This document shows positions 8,852 through 17,031 of a stretch of 64,000 nucleotides of DNA, piece after piece. The stretch is taken from assembly GCA_031550605.1 (NCBI GenBank), contig JAVBOK010000041.1:5935-69934 (forward strand), given 5' to 3'. The translations under genes and the position numbers were made by a program. Below the pieces are notes generated by a model, which worked only from the letters and a program-made list of their open reading frames with translations, ran no database searches and had not been told where the DNA came from. This DNA comes from FLUQ01 sp031550605. Lineage in GTDB: Bacteria; Desulfobacterota; Desulfovibrionia; Desulfovibrionales; Desulfovibrionaceae. The first letter of the stretch is position 1. Each line of letters begins with the position of its first letter.

Positions 8852-10131
8852 ACACCCTCTTTCTCTCGCCCGGCCGCTTCCGCGACGAGGGCCAGTGTTT
8901 CTTCGCCGCCGAAGCTGCCGGCCTTGGAAATGAACCAGCGGACATGCGTGTCTTTGCTGGCGCAGGAACTCAGCACCACGCCCGGCGACAGTTCGTCTTC
9001 AAGCATCACCGTATCCAGCCCCAGGCTCGCGGCCACGCTCATGGCCGTGCTGCCCCCGGTGGCGAACACCGAGGCAAAGGGCCGCTCCCTGCACAGCGCA
9101 TGAGCCATCCGCCCGTACAGATCCGCGACGCGGGCGCCGGATTCGATCGTCATGTCCTTTTCCGGAACGCGGCTTGAGCCGTGCAGCAGAACATGCCCGC
9201 TCCCGGCCGATGCGGCGGCATGCGCCACCCGCCGCAGTTCCGCGTCCGGATCGTCCAGACCCGCGTCGATGTCAAAGGACAAAAGAGAAAAAAAACCCCG
9301 TTCAAGCGCGAATGCCATCTGCGCCAGGGCGGAGGGATTGAGGCTGCCCACAACGCCGAGCAAAGGTCCGGCCGGCCGGACCCGTTCCGGTCTGGCTGGA
9401 CCTGCCAGAACAGTGGCCAGAGCGCGGCCCAGCCCGGCGGAACCCACCGGAAGAAGGCGGGGCAGGCGGCCCCCTGAACCGCAGGAGAACAGCGCAAGCC
9501 GCGCAAGGGCCATAAGATCGTCTTCCGTCGCGGCATCCGCCACAAGGGCGGAACACCCCTTGTCCAGCAGGCTGCGCGTTTTGCGGATCAGGGCGTCCCC
9601 GCCGGCCGCCAGATCCTCAAGGCCTATATGCCCGGCGCGCAGGCCGGCATGTTGCGCGAAACATTCGGCCACGTCGGACGAATACGCAGGGGTGAACACA
9701 TCCCGCCCCAAAGCGGTGGCATGCAAAGGCCGGCCGTCGATACGCAGGGTGCCGTTCACCACGCTGCGCCCCAGCCTGGGCATCGCGGGACAGATCAGAG
9801 CCGCGGAGCAATCCAGGGCGGACAGAGCCGCGGCGGTCTCAGACCCGAGATTGCCGCGCAGAGCCGAATCGATTTTTTTGTAATACAGCGCGTCGCCGGA
9901 CCGGCGACAGCGCGCAACGCAGTCCCGGACCACTTCGGCCGCATCCTGCGGCGGCACAAGGCGGGTGTCCGTGGACAGGGCAACGGCGTCGCACGCATCA
10001 AGCGCCCGGGCAAGGGCCTGCTCGCGAAAGACGAAAGCGGTGCGGACCCCCCTGCGGGCAAAATGCACGCCGGTATCGCCCGCACCTGTCATATCATCAG
10101 CGATGAGTATGATTTTCTTTATGTTCCGCAT
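8848..10131 (-). CDS. Four-carbon acid sugar kinase family protein (DUF1537; D-threonate/erythronate-type kinase)
   Basis: This 427-residue protein has the DUF1537 N-terminal signature IILIADDMTGAGDTGVHFARRG, a middle segment VVRDCVARCRRSGDALYYKKIDSALRGNLG (key run KKIDSALRGNLG) and a C-terminal nucleotide-binding part with FATGGSTAMSVAASLG. Characterised members phosphorylate four-carbon acid sugars such as D-threonate, D-erythronate or 3-oxo-tetronates, usually beside PdxA2 or an aldolase. It is the first gene of the operon. A -24/-12 promoter lies about 50 bases upstream and a PrpR-type activator is divergent. It makes a phosphorylated acid sugar for the PdxA2-like enzyme. The exact stereoisomer is unknown. 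Confidence 0.9.
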   Translation of the reverse strand: MRNIKKIILIADDMTGAGDTGVHFARRGVRTAFVFREQALARALDACDAVALSTDTRLVPPQDAAEVVRDCVARCRRSGDALYYKKIDSALRGNLGSETAAALSALDCSAALICPAMPRLGRSVVNGTLRIDGRPLHATALGRDVFTPAYSSDVAECFAQHAGLRAGHIGLEDLAAGGDALIRKTRSLLDKGCSALVADAATEDDLMALARLALFSCGSGGRLPRLLPVGSAGLGRALATVLAGPARPERVRPAGPLLGVVGSLNPSALAQMAFALERGFFSLLSFDIDAGLDDPDAELRRVAHAAASAGSGHVLLHGSSRVPEKDMTIESGARVADLYGRMAHALCRERPFASVFATGGSTAMSVAASLGLDTVMLEDELSPGVVLSSCASKDTHVRWFISKAGSFGGEETLALVAEAAGREKEGV

Positions 10132-10180
10132 TTCATACCCCGTTCAGGGATACCCCTCGCCGAAATATTCGCACACAAAG

Positions 10181-10196
10181 AGCAAAGCCAATGCCA
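10181..10196 (-). promoter_or_regulatory. Sigma-54 (-24/-12) promoter for the acid-sugar operon
   Basis: On the minus strand the sequence reads TGGCATTGGCTTTGCT, a close match to the consensus TGGCACG-N4-TTGCW with the invariant GG and GC ten bases apart. It lies about 50 bases upstream of the DUF1537 kinase start and faces the divergent sigma-54 activator gene. Start of transcription is inferred near 10170. Confidence 0.75.
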
Positions 10197-10274
10197 AAAG
10201 ATGTAATACCGTAAATTTATAGGAGATTATTATTTTTCGCAAAAAACAGGCAACGTTTACTATATGCACAATGC

Positions 10275-10312
10275 ATTGGCATATGGTGCGAAATACGTTA
10301 TCATGCGCCAAT
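10275..10312. promoter_or_regulatory. Candidate enhancer dyad for the PrpR-type activator
   Basis: The arms ATTGGCATATG (10275-10285) and CATGCGCCAAT (10302-10312) form an inverted repeat with 9 of 11 positions matching. It lies about 80 bases upstream of the -24/-12 element and just before the activator start. This is the usual position of an enhancer-binding-protein site; binding by the adjacent activator is inferred. Confidence 0.45.
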
Positions 10313-10347
10313 CGTATAATTATCCGAGGAAAATACTTGGAGAAAAT

Positions 10348-12210
10348 ATGTCCATAGCCGTCATAGCCCCGTACGAGAACCTTCGGTCCATGGCGCTGCA
10401 GATCATCGAAGAACGAAAATACCCGGCCAAAGTGTACCAGGGCGACATGGACAAGGGCGTGGAGGCCGCGCGCCTCGCCCTCGCCGAAGGAGCCCGCATT
10501 CTGGTCAGCCGGGGCGGCACGGCCATCCGCATCAACCGGGTTCTGGACGTGGACGTTCTGGAAATACGGCCTTCCGTGTACAGCGCATTCGCGTTCATCC
10601 ACGCCCACACCCGCCCCGATGACCGCATCGCCATCGCCGGCTTTCACACGTTCATCAACATCTGCCGCCCGGCCTGCGACATCCTGCACCGCCGGAACCA
10701 GGCCTTTGGCCTGAATGACGCCGAAAGCGCCCCGGCGGTCATGGACACCGTGGCGGCCTGGAAACCGGACATTGTCATCGGCGACGTCATTTCCGTACGG
10801 CTGGCGAAAAGCAGAAACCTGAACTGCCAGCTCATCGAATCCAGCCGGGAAACGCTGATCGAAGCGCTGGACCAGGCCGCGACCATGCTCAACCACCTGA
10901 ACCGCCATCACGACAACGAGCGGAAGCTTTCCGCCGTGCTCAACTGCGCCAAGGAAGGCGCGTTTCTTCTGAACAGCGGCAAAAGGATCGAGGAGGTCAA
11001 TCTGCGGGGCTGCGAGTTGCTGCACCTGAAACGCGAGCAGATCGTCGGCCGGCCGCTGCGGGAAATCTTCCCGGACGAGGAAATCAACGCTGCCGCCGAC
11101 AGCGCGACCAGTCTGCAAAATGCCCTCGCCGTGGTCAACGGCAGGCGCTATGTGATGGATATCGTCTGCAGTTCAGCCGCCATGGAGGCGGATTCCGTCG
11201 TCGCGCTGTTCCAGAAGGTCGAGCATATCCAGCAGACGGAAACAAGCATCCGGACCAAACTGATGGACCGGGGATTTCACGCCAGATACACCTTTGACTC
11301 CATCATCCATGCCGGTCCGGATATGCGCAGGGCCATACATACGGCTCGCGATTACGCGAAAACGGAATGCAACATCATGATCCACGGCGAAACGGGCACG
11401 GGCAAGGAGTTGTTCGCCCAGAGCATCCACAATGCCGGCCCGCGCGCGAAAGGGCCTTTTGTGGCCGTGAACTGCGCGGCCCTGCCCGGCACGCTGCTGG
11501 AAAGCGAACTGTTCGGGTACGCGCCCGGCGCGTTCACGGGCGCTCTGCGCTCCGGCAAGACGGGCTTGTTCGAACTGGCCCACAACGGCACCTTGTTCCT
11601 TGACGAAATCGCGGAAATGGATGTCTTTCTGCAGGCGCGCCTTTTGCGGACCCTGCAGGCGCGGGAAATCATGCGCCTTGGCGACAACAAGGTCATTCCG
11701 GTCAACGTGCGGGTCATCGCCGCCACCAACAAAACCCCCCAGGAAGAGGTCCGCCGGGGCAGAATGCGCGCCGATCTTTTTTTCCGTCTGTGCGTGCTGG
11801 ATTTGTACATCCCGCCGTTGAGGAGCAGGAAAGGCGACATCCCCGAACTGTTCCGGCATTTTCTCGGCCTGTACGGGGAAAAATACGGAACGGCCCCGCC
11901 GCCGCTTTCCAAACAGTTCGCCCGCGCGCTGGAAGCCCACCTTTGGCCGGGCAACGTCCGCGAACTGGAGAATCTCGCGGAAAAATACGTCATCCTGGGC
12001 GGCCTTTCCCCCGATGTTCTGCAGCAGCCGGACATGTCGCCACACGCGGAAGACGCGGCGAAATCCGCATCGCTTGACGACGCCGTCATCCGCCACGTTC
12101 AGGAAACCCTGAACAGGGAAGGCGGCAATATCGCCCGCACCGCGGCCTGCCTCGGCGTGGACAGGAACACGGTCAAACGCTGGCTGGCAAAAATGGACCG
12201 GGGGGCGTGA
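10348..12210 (+). CDS. Sigma-54-dependent activator, PrpR_N - PAS - AAA+ - Fis HTH
   Basis: This is a 620-residue enhancer-binding protein. Residues about 1-175 match the PrpR N-terminal sensor (ILVSRGGTAIRI, DIVIGDVISVRLA). A PAS-like domain spans about 190-300. The AAA+ domain has Walker A GETGTGKE at about 346-353 and a canonical GAFTGA at about 394-399, and the C-terminus carries a Fis-type helix-turn-helix (ARTAACLGVDRNTVKRWL). The ATG at 10348 is preferred because GGAGA precedes it; a longer reading from 10264 lacks a good site. It is divergent from the kinase/PdxA2 operon and most likely activates the promoter at 10181-10196. PrpR_N domains sense small organic acids or their CoA-pathway products. 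Confidence 0.93.
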   Translation: MSIAVIAPYENLRSMALQIIEERKYPAKVYQGDMDKGVEAARLALAEGARILVSRGGTAIRINRVLDVDVLEIRPSVYSAFAFIHAHTRPDDRIAIAGFHTFINICRPACDILHRRNQAFGLNDAESAPAVMDTVAAWKPDIVIGDVISVRLAKSRNLNCQLIESSRETLIEALDQAATMLNHLNRHHDNERKLSAVLNCAKEGAFLLNSGKRIEEVNLRGCELLHLKREQIVGRPLREIFPDEEINAAADSATSLQNALAVVNGRRYVMDIVCSSAAMEADSVVALFQKVEHIQQTETSIRTKLMDRGFHARYTFDSIIHAGPDMRRAIHTARDYAKTECNIMIHGETGTGKELFAQSIHNAGPRAKGPFVAVNCAALPGTLLESELFGYAPGAFTGALRSGKTGLFELAHNGTLFLDEIAEMDVFLQARLLRTLQAREIMRLGDNKVIPVNVRVIAATNKTPQEEVRRGRMRADLFFRLCVLDLYIPPLRSRKGDIPELFRHFLGLYGEKYGTAPPPLSKQFARALEAHLWPGNVRELENLAEKYVILGGLSPDVLQQPDMSPHAEDAAKSASLDDAVIRHVQETLNREGGNIARTAACLGVDRNTVKRWLAKMDRGA

Positions 12211-12298
12211 ACAGCGCCGGCTCACCGCAAAAACCGCAACCCGCGGGCTGAACCCATTGCGGACCCGGCGGAACATCGCGAAATTTTTTCCAACCGGC

Positions 12299-12328
12299 AA
12301 AGGCGCCAGACGGCGCACGGGCGCCTTT
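12299..12328. terminator. Convergent bidirectional terminator-like hairpin
   Basis: AAAGGCGCC and GGCGCCTTT form a stem with an internal loop between the activator gene (plus) and the hydrolase gene (minus), which converge here. The A and T flanks suit termination from both sides. Confidence 0.5.
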
Positions 12329-12382
12329 CGCCGGCGGCATCGGCCAGAAACGGACCGTCCTGTTCCCGGGCCTGCGACAGAC

Positions 12383-13114
12383 TCATCCGTAAACGGCACG
12401 CTCCAGCACGCGTTTGTCATGTCCCGGCAAAATATAGTCGCAGATCCGCCTGGTCTTTTCGTAACTCGCGTACCATTCGTTCAAATCCACATGAATGCCG
12501 GAAGGGCACATGCGTTCGTAATTTTCATAGAGCGGATAGGTATCGCTGGCAATGCAGTATCTGCCTTCGCCGGTTGCCACCAGCACCCCCTGGATGCCCG
12601 GCGTGTGTCCCGGCAGATGAACGGCCTCAATGCCTTCGCGGATCATGGCGTCGCCGTCCAGAATCTTCATCTGCTGGAACCCCGTGAACCAGCTCGGCTG
12701 GCCGTTCCGGGGGTCGTAACAATACGGCACGGCATCGGAAGGCAGCGGCGCGACCGCATACTGCAGTTCCCGCTTCTGCGCGTATATGGGGATACCGGGG
12801 AACATCTCCAGGTTGTAGCTGTGGTCCCAGTGCAGATGGGTCAGGATGATGGCCTGGATGCTCGAGGGCTCGCAGTCCATACGCCGCAGTTCCCCGGCCA
12901 GGGAGGTCGGCTCCTCCACCCTGCGGTGGGTCATGGTTTTGGCCAGTTCGGGGGCGGGCGGGCCGGTATCCACCAGAATGCGGACATTTTCTCCTTCGAT
13001 CAGATAGGAGACCAGCGGCACTTCAATCAACACGCCGCCGTTGAGCCGATAGGTGAAAATCGACTTGTCGAAGTTGCGGAAATAGCCGTGAAAAACAGGA
13101 CGGATCGTATACAT
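12383..13114 (-). CDS. Metallo-beta-lactamase fold hydrolase, N-acyl-homoserine-lactonase-like
   Basis: This 243-residue protein has the full binuclear-zinc set: LTHLHWDH (HxHxDH), a further His in HLPGHTPG, Asp in IASDTYPLYEN and the last His in ILPGHDKRVL. Size and motif spacing resemble the AiiA/AttM lactonase branch, although many such proteins hydrolyse other esters or lactones. No signal peptide is seen. The start MYTIRPVFHG has AAGGA about eight bases upstream; the longer reading is not protein-like. It lies about 215 bases beyond the TRAP permease gene on the same strand. A lactonase for an imported sugar-acid lactone is one reasonable idea, and quorum quenching is not supported by the context. 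Confidence 0.85.
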   Translation of the reverse strand: MYTIRPVFHGYFRNFDKSIFTYRLNGGVLIEVPLVSYLIEGENVRILVDTGPPAPELAKTMTHRRVEEPTSLAGELRRMDCEPSSIQAIILTHLHWDHSYNLEMFPGIPIYAQKRELQYAVAPLPSDAVPYCYDPRNGQPSWFTGFQQMKILDGDAMIREGIEAVHLPGHTPGIQGVLVATGEGRYCIASDTYPLYENYERMCPSGIHVDLNEWYASYEKTRRICDYILPGHDKRVLERAVYG

Positions 13115-13328
13115 GGAAGAATCCTTTTGTTTTCGTCGCAAGGGCGCCCCGGACCGTACGGGCATTTCACGCATGAAATGCTCCGGCGGACTGCCTTTGA
13201 GATTTTCTCGCGCGCCGGTTTTGAAAAAAACCACCCTCTTTCCCGGATGCGGACAGGCCGAAGAGGCATGTCCCGAAGGCCCGCGGCGGCCGCTTCGCTG
13301 CGCCGCGTGTCCGCCGCGGCATTTGGCT

Positions 13329-14594
13329 CTATATCAAGGCCATGGACAGGAACGGCACAAAACTGATGATGAAAACATCCGCTATCAGCGCGATCAGGAA
13401 CCAGGCCACGTACCGCATGATCACTTCCAGGCGGATGCCCGCAATCTGGCAGGAAAGGAACAGGTTGATGCCCACCGGCGGCGTGCAGAAACCCACGGCC
13501 AGGTTGACGATCATGATGATGCCGAAATGCACCAGGTTGATGCCATGGGATTCGGCGATCGGGGCCAGCAACGGCGCCAGGACGATGATGGCCGGACCGG
13601 CGTCGAAGAACATGCCCACCAGAAAGAGAAGCAGGTTGGTGATGATCAGAAAGTCATACCGTGAACCGGCGATGGAGTTGAAGAAGGTGGCAACCTGCTG
13701 CGGCACGTTGAGCCGGGTCATCAGCCAGGCCAGCACGCCGGCCGTGGCGACCAGAAAAAGAATGGTCGCGGTGACCACCGCGGCCTCGCCGAGCACCTGC
13801 GGCAATATGCCGGGCGTGAGTCCCTTGTACACGAACATGCCGACGATGAAGGCGTAGCCCACAGCGATGGCCGAGGCTTCCGTGGGAGTGAAGTAGCCGG
13901 AGTACACGCCGCCCAGAATGATCACCGGCATGAGCAGGGCCCAGATCGCTTCGCGCAGGGCGCGCAGCCGCTCCCCCCAGGAGGCTTTGACCGGGTTGCC
14001 CATGTACCTGTTCTTTTTACAGAAAACATAGGCGACGCCCATGACCGAGAAGCCCATGAGAATACCCGGCAACACGCCGGCCTTGAACAGGTCGCCGACA
14101 GACGCGCCGGTGACCACACCGTACACGACCATCGGGATGCTCGGCGGGATGATCACCCCCATCTGGCCGGAACAGGCCTGGACGGAAGCGGCGAACCCCT
14201 TGTCATAGCCCTTGGCGATCATGGCCGGGATCAGGATCACCCCGACCGCCGTGACCGTGGCTGCGCTGGATCCGGAAACCGCCGCGAAAAACATGGACGT
14301 CACAATGGCCACCATGGCCAGCCCGCCGGTCAGGTGGCCGACAAAGGCCTCCGCCATCTTGACCAGTTGGCGGGAAATGCCGCCCGCTTCCATCAGCGCC
14401 CCGGACAGGACGAAAAAGGGCACGGCCATCAGGGGGAAGGAGTCGGTCATCACAAACAGGCGCTGCGGCACGATGACCATGGGCATGTTTGCCACAAAGG
14501 CCAGGGCGAGGGCAGCGGCAATGCCGATACCCACGGCGATGGGCACGCCGATCAGGAAGAGCAGCAGCATGAAAAGAAAGAGAGAGGCGATCAT
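13329..14594 (-). CDS. TRAP transporter large permease (DctM-like)
   Basis: This 421-residue inner-membrane protein has 12 or more hydrophobic segments and the DctM family core, including SGSSAATVTAVGVILIPAMI and the GVIIPPSIPMVVYGVVTG segment. It is the ion-coupled translocating subunit of a tripartite ATP-independent periplasmic transporter for organic acids. Its ATG overlaps the stop of the small-subunit gene by four bases (14591-14594), showing translational coupling. With the genes at 14591-15073 and 15159-16154 it makes a complete TRAP system. The solute is unknown; carboxylates are usual. Confidence 0.95.
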   Translation of the reverse strand: MIASLFLFMLLLFLIGVPIAVGIGIAAALALAFVANMPMVIVPQRLFVMTDSFPLMAVPFFVLSGALMEAGGISRQLVKMAEAFVGHLTGGLAMVAIVTSMFFAAVSGSSAATVTAVGVILIPAMIAKGYDKGFAASVQACSGQMGVIIPPSIPMVVYGVVTGASVGDLFKAGVLPGILMGFSVMGVAYVFCKKNRYMGNPVKASWGERLRALREAIWALLMPVIILGGVYSGYFTPTEASAIAVGYAFIVGMFVYKGLTPGILPQVLGEAAVVTATILFLVATAGVLAWLMTRLNVPQQVATFFNSIAGSRYDFLIITNLLLFLVGMFFDAGPAIIVLAPLLAPIAESHGINLVHFGIIMIVNLAVGFCTPPVGINLFLSCQIAGIRLEVIMRYVAWFLIALIADVFIISFVPFLSMALI

Positions 14595-15073
14595 GAACGG
14601 ACCTCCCCGGCGAACAGCGTTTCCATGATCCAGGTCACGGCGTTCAGGGCCATCAGCCCGCCTCCCATGGCCAGGGCGGAATACGGGATGGCCATGGACC
14701 AGCCCATGGCCGGCGAAACCTGCCGGCCGACCACGCCCAGAATGGCATAGCCCTTGGTAAGCAGGAGGAGCGCGAAACCGAGCACCAGCAGATTAACCGC
14801 AACGACCGCGGCTTTTTTCAACCGGGGGCGGAACATGTCCTGCAGGGCCTTGACCGACATGAGCTGGTCCGAGCGCACGGCGTACCCGGCCCCCAGAAAG
14901 ACGATGTATTCCATCAGATAACGGGCCAATTCCTCGGACCAGGGCAAGGATCCCTTGCATATGCGGAAAAAAACCTGGAGGATGATCACGACCGACATGA
15001 TCGCCAGTAACAGGCCGATGAAAAGAAAGGCGGCCCTGTTCACCCGGTTCACGTTTCTGATGAAAAATTCCAT
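14591..15073 (-). CDS. TRAP transporter small permease (DctQ-like)
   Basis: This 160-residue four-helix membrane protein has a first helix at about residues 13-35, and the conserved WSEELARYLMEYIVFLGAGYAVR segment of DctQ proteins runs from about residue 48 (key run WSEELARY). It supports the large permease. The start MEFFIRNVNR is chosen over the upstream alternative because GAGGGA is at the right distance. The stop overlaps the start of the DctM-like gene. Upstream, a strong GC hairpin separates it from the binding-protein gene. Confidence 0.92.
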   Translation of the reverse strand: MEFFIRNVNRVNRAAFLFIGLLLAIMSVVIILQVFFRICKGSLPWSEELARYLMEYIVFLGAGYAVRSDQLMSVKALQDMFRPRLKKAAVVAVNLLVLGFALLLLTKGYAILGVVGRQVSPAMGWSMAIPYSALAMGGGLMALNAVTWIMETLFAGEVRS

Positions 15074-15104
15074 GGTATTCCCTCGTGGCGGCATGGGAGG
15101 ACAA

Positions 15105-15151
15105 GGCCCCGGCGGCGCGCCGCAAGAATGCGGGCGGATCGCGCCGGGGCC
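15105..15151 (-). terminator. Stem-loop between TRAP binding-protein and permease genes
   Basis: GGCCCCGGC-G-GCGCG pairs with CGCGCCGGGGCC across a loop of about 20 bases, with one bulged G. It lies immediately after the dctP-like stop. The likely role is attenuation or mRNA protection, giving excess binding protein. Confidence 0.55.
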
Positions 15152-15158
15152 GCGGGTT

Positions 15159-16154
15159 TTATCGGATGTCCTGGATCTTTTTGATCAGACCCGCGAATTC
15201 AGGATTGTCGGTATAGACTTTCCTGGTTTTTTCGCGGAACGCGGCCATGTCCAATTGCTCGGTGGGAATTACTTCCACCTTCTGGGCCAGGGCGGCCTCG
15301 ACCATTTTCTTGTCGATATTGCGGCAGAACTCAAACTGGTAGGTGTAGGTTTCCTTGGCCGCCTCGAGCAGCATCTTCTGGACATGCTCGGGGAAGCCGG
15401 CAAAACGGGCCTGGTTAATGACCACAATGGACGGCGCGTAGAAATGGTTGGTCAGCGACATGAATTTCTGCACTTCCGTGAACTTGCTGGGCAAAATGTA
15501 GGCCAGCGGGCTTTCCATGCCGTCCACGGTGCCTTGCTGCAGGGCGGTGTAGAGTTCCCCGGTGCTCATCGGGGTGGGGTCCGCGCCAAGCGCGCTGAAG
15601 GTGGCCATGTGGATCTTGTTCTCCATTGTCCGGATTTTCAGGCCGGCCACATCCGCGGGAGATTTGATGGTGCGCTTGCTGTTGGTCAGCTGGCGGAAGC
15701 CGTTCACCGCCCAGATCAACACCTTCATGCCGGCCTTGCTTTCCACTTCCTTGGCCATGGCGGCCCCGATTTCACCCTGAAAAACCTTGTCGACATGGTC
15801 CCAGTCCCGGAACAGGAAGGGAAAGTCAAAAGCCAGCGTGCTGCGGGCGAAATTGCCAAGCGGGCCGCTGGAGACAATGCACATGTCCACCGTGCCGAGT
15901 TGCACGCCTTCAAGCAGGTCGCGTTCATTGCCGAGCGCGCCGTTGTAATGGGGTTCGATAACCATGGCCCCGCCGCTTTTGGTTGCCACGTCCTTTTTGA
16001 ATTTTTCACAAAACTGGAACAGATGGTTGTCCTTGTTTGAGGGTCCCGCCGTACCGATCACCAGTTTTACCTTGGGGAATTCGGCGGCGGTCGCAAGCGC
16101 CGTCAGGGACAGGACCAACGCGAACGTACTAACCAAAGCTGCGATGCGTTTCAT
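15159..16154 (-). CDS. TRAP transporter periplasmic solute-binding protein (DctP-like)
   Basis: This 331-residue protein starts at MKRIAALVSTFALVLSLTAL with cleavage near ATAAEF, a Sec signal peptide. The DctP fold is shown by the central GLKIRTMENKIHMATFSALGADPTPM segment containing the arginine that binds the solute carboxylate (GLKIRTM), and by GELYTALQQGTVDGMESP. The first TRAP gene in the operon, it captures an organic acid in the periplasm for the DctQM pair. A -24/-12-like element lies about 215 bases upstream on the same strand, but no activator gene is adjacent, so the regulator is unclear. Confidence 0.95.
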   Translation of the reverse strand: MKRIAALVSTFALVLSLTALATAAEFPKVKLVIGTAGPSNKDNHLFQFCEKFKKDVATKSGGAMVIEPHYNGALGNERDLLEGVQLGTVDMCIVSSGPLGNFARSTLAFDFPFLFRDWDHVDKVFQGEIGAAMAKEVESKAGMKVLIWAVNGFRQLTNSKRTIKSPADVAGLKIRTMENKIHMATFSALGADPTPMSTGELYTALQQGTVDGMESPLAYILPSKFTEVQKFMSLTNHFYAPSIVVINQARFAGFPEHVQKMLLEAAKETYTYQFEFCRNIDKKMVEAALAQKVEVIPTEQLDMAAFREKTRKVYTDNPEFAGLIKKIQDIR

Positions 16155-16747
16155 GACGGATCCTTTTCGGGTTACTGGTTTATTCCTTTGCAACGACATG
16201 CAGCGGAAAACCGCCGCTCGGCACAGTCTTTGCTCAGTTTCCATGCCCGCCGCAGAGCGCCTGGCGGGCCCGCCAGGGCGCGGGTTCGCGGCATACGGGG
16301 CTTTCCCGCGGCGCGGGCGGGAGGTGCCCGGCGCCTACCACGGCGCGGGCCGACCGGAGAGCGTTGTTGCGGCAAAAAATATGCCTCTGCCCGGCGAATG
16401 GGACCCATATTTTTTCAATCCATGCGTGACTCGCCTGATGAGGACAGAAAAAACAGCATCGGGGCGCCGTTAGATTATATATTTGATCAAATTTGAAAGC
16501 GACATTACGGGCAAGGCAGCTTTGTTGTCAAGGCCATTGCCCCATTCCCTGAAAGTATGCCCTTGCGGAGAGGCTCATGGCGACAGCAGCCGGAAAATAA
16601 GGCGCGCGCGTTTTTCGGAAAACGGCGCAGGGGAAATAAGGGCACCGCGTTCCATAGAGATAACTCCTTCTGCTGGAAGCATTTTTCCCTATGCTTACCT
16701 CGACCGTTTACCCTGTCCGAGTCCTTCTCTGACCTTTTCACCGCCCC
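16155..16747. other. Long intergenic stretch upstream of the TRAP operon
   Basis: No convincing gene is seen; the short readings here lack ribosome sites and protein-like composition. It holds a sigma-54-like element (16371-16386) and a 12-base perfect palindrome ATTTGATCAAAT at 16481-16492 in an AT-rich patch, which could be a regulator site for the TRAP genes. The rest, to the tRNA relic at 16748, shows nothing recognisable. Confidence 0.5.
16371..16386 (-). promoter_or_regulatory. Candidate sigma-54 promoter for the first TRAP operon
   Basis: The minus strand reads AGGCATATTTTTTGCC, keeping GG and GC ten bases apart and TTGC. It would give a leader of about 200 bases before the dctP-like start. 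Weaker than the site at 22277 because the leader is long and no activator gene adjoins. Confidence 0.45.
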
Positions 16748-16786
16748 GCGCCAATGGCTCAGTCGGATGGAGCGTTGGCCTCAGGA
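16748..16786 (+). pseudogene. 5' half of a tRNA gene (relic)
   Basis: The sequence folds as the start of a tRNA: acceptor strand GCGCCAA, TG, D-arm GCTC-AGTCGGATG-GAGC, G, anticodon 5' stem TTGGC and loop CTCAGGA. It then runs into unrelated AT-rich sequence, with no 3' anticodon stem, T-arm or acceptor. It resembles an Arg-type tRNA 5' half and lies on the opposite strand from the tRNA-Arg 3' fragment 50 bases away. Confidence 0.5.
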
Positions 16787-16796
16787 AATTTTTCAT

Positions 16797-16829
16797 AAAA
16801 AAAGAGTCATACCCCGCGAGGTATAACTC
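16797..16829 (-). terminator. Rho-independent terminator, probably the original tRNA-Arg terminator
   Basis: On the minus strand GAGTTATACC pairs with GGTATGACTC and is followed by seven T residues. It lies directly after the 45-base tRNA-Arg 3' fragment at 16836-16880, which suggests it ended the tRNA transcript before the island was inserted. Confidence 0.7.
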
Positions 16830-16835
16830 GAAAAA

Positions 16836-16880
16836 TCTGGCGCGCCAGGGAGGAATCGAACCCCCGACCGTCTGCTTAGA
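16836..16880 (-). repeat. Attachment-site-like direct repeat 1: 3' end of tRNA-Arg
   Basis: 45 bases identical to the 3' part of the intact tRNA-Arg (T-arm, acceptor 3' strand and CCA, up to the anticodon 3' stem). It is the left boundary of the island, and is the expected product of site-specific integration into a tRNA 3' end. Confidence 0.85.
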
Positions 16881-17031
16881 GATCGGTAGATTTTCTGATC
16901 AATATTGAGCCGTTATCCCCGAATTTGTCCCGAGTGAAAAACCAATGATTGGCGTCCAGTGGCTTGTTCCTTCATGGTCATCGTCGCGGCACAAAGCGGT
17001 CAACTTTCCGGCAAGCGTATATATCCAATGT

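Noticed and set aside
16483..16908. Open frame ending with an ARQGGIEPPTVCLE-like peptide, and a similar one at 19488-19784
   Set aside because: Both are read through tRNA-Arg sequence; the shared peptide is a translation of the tRNA 3' end.
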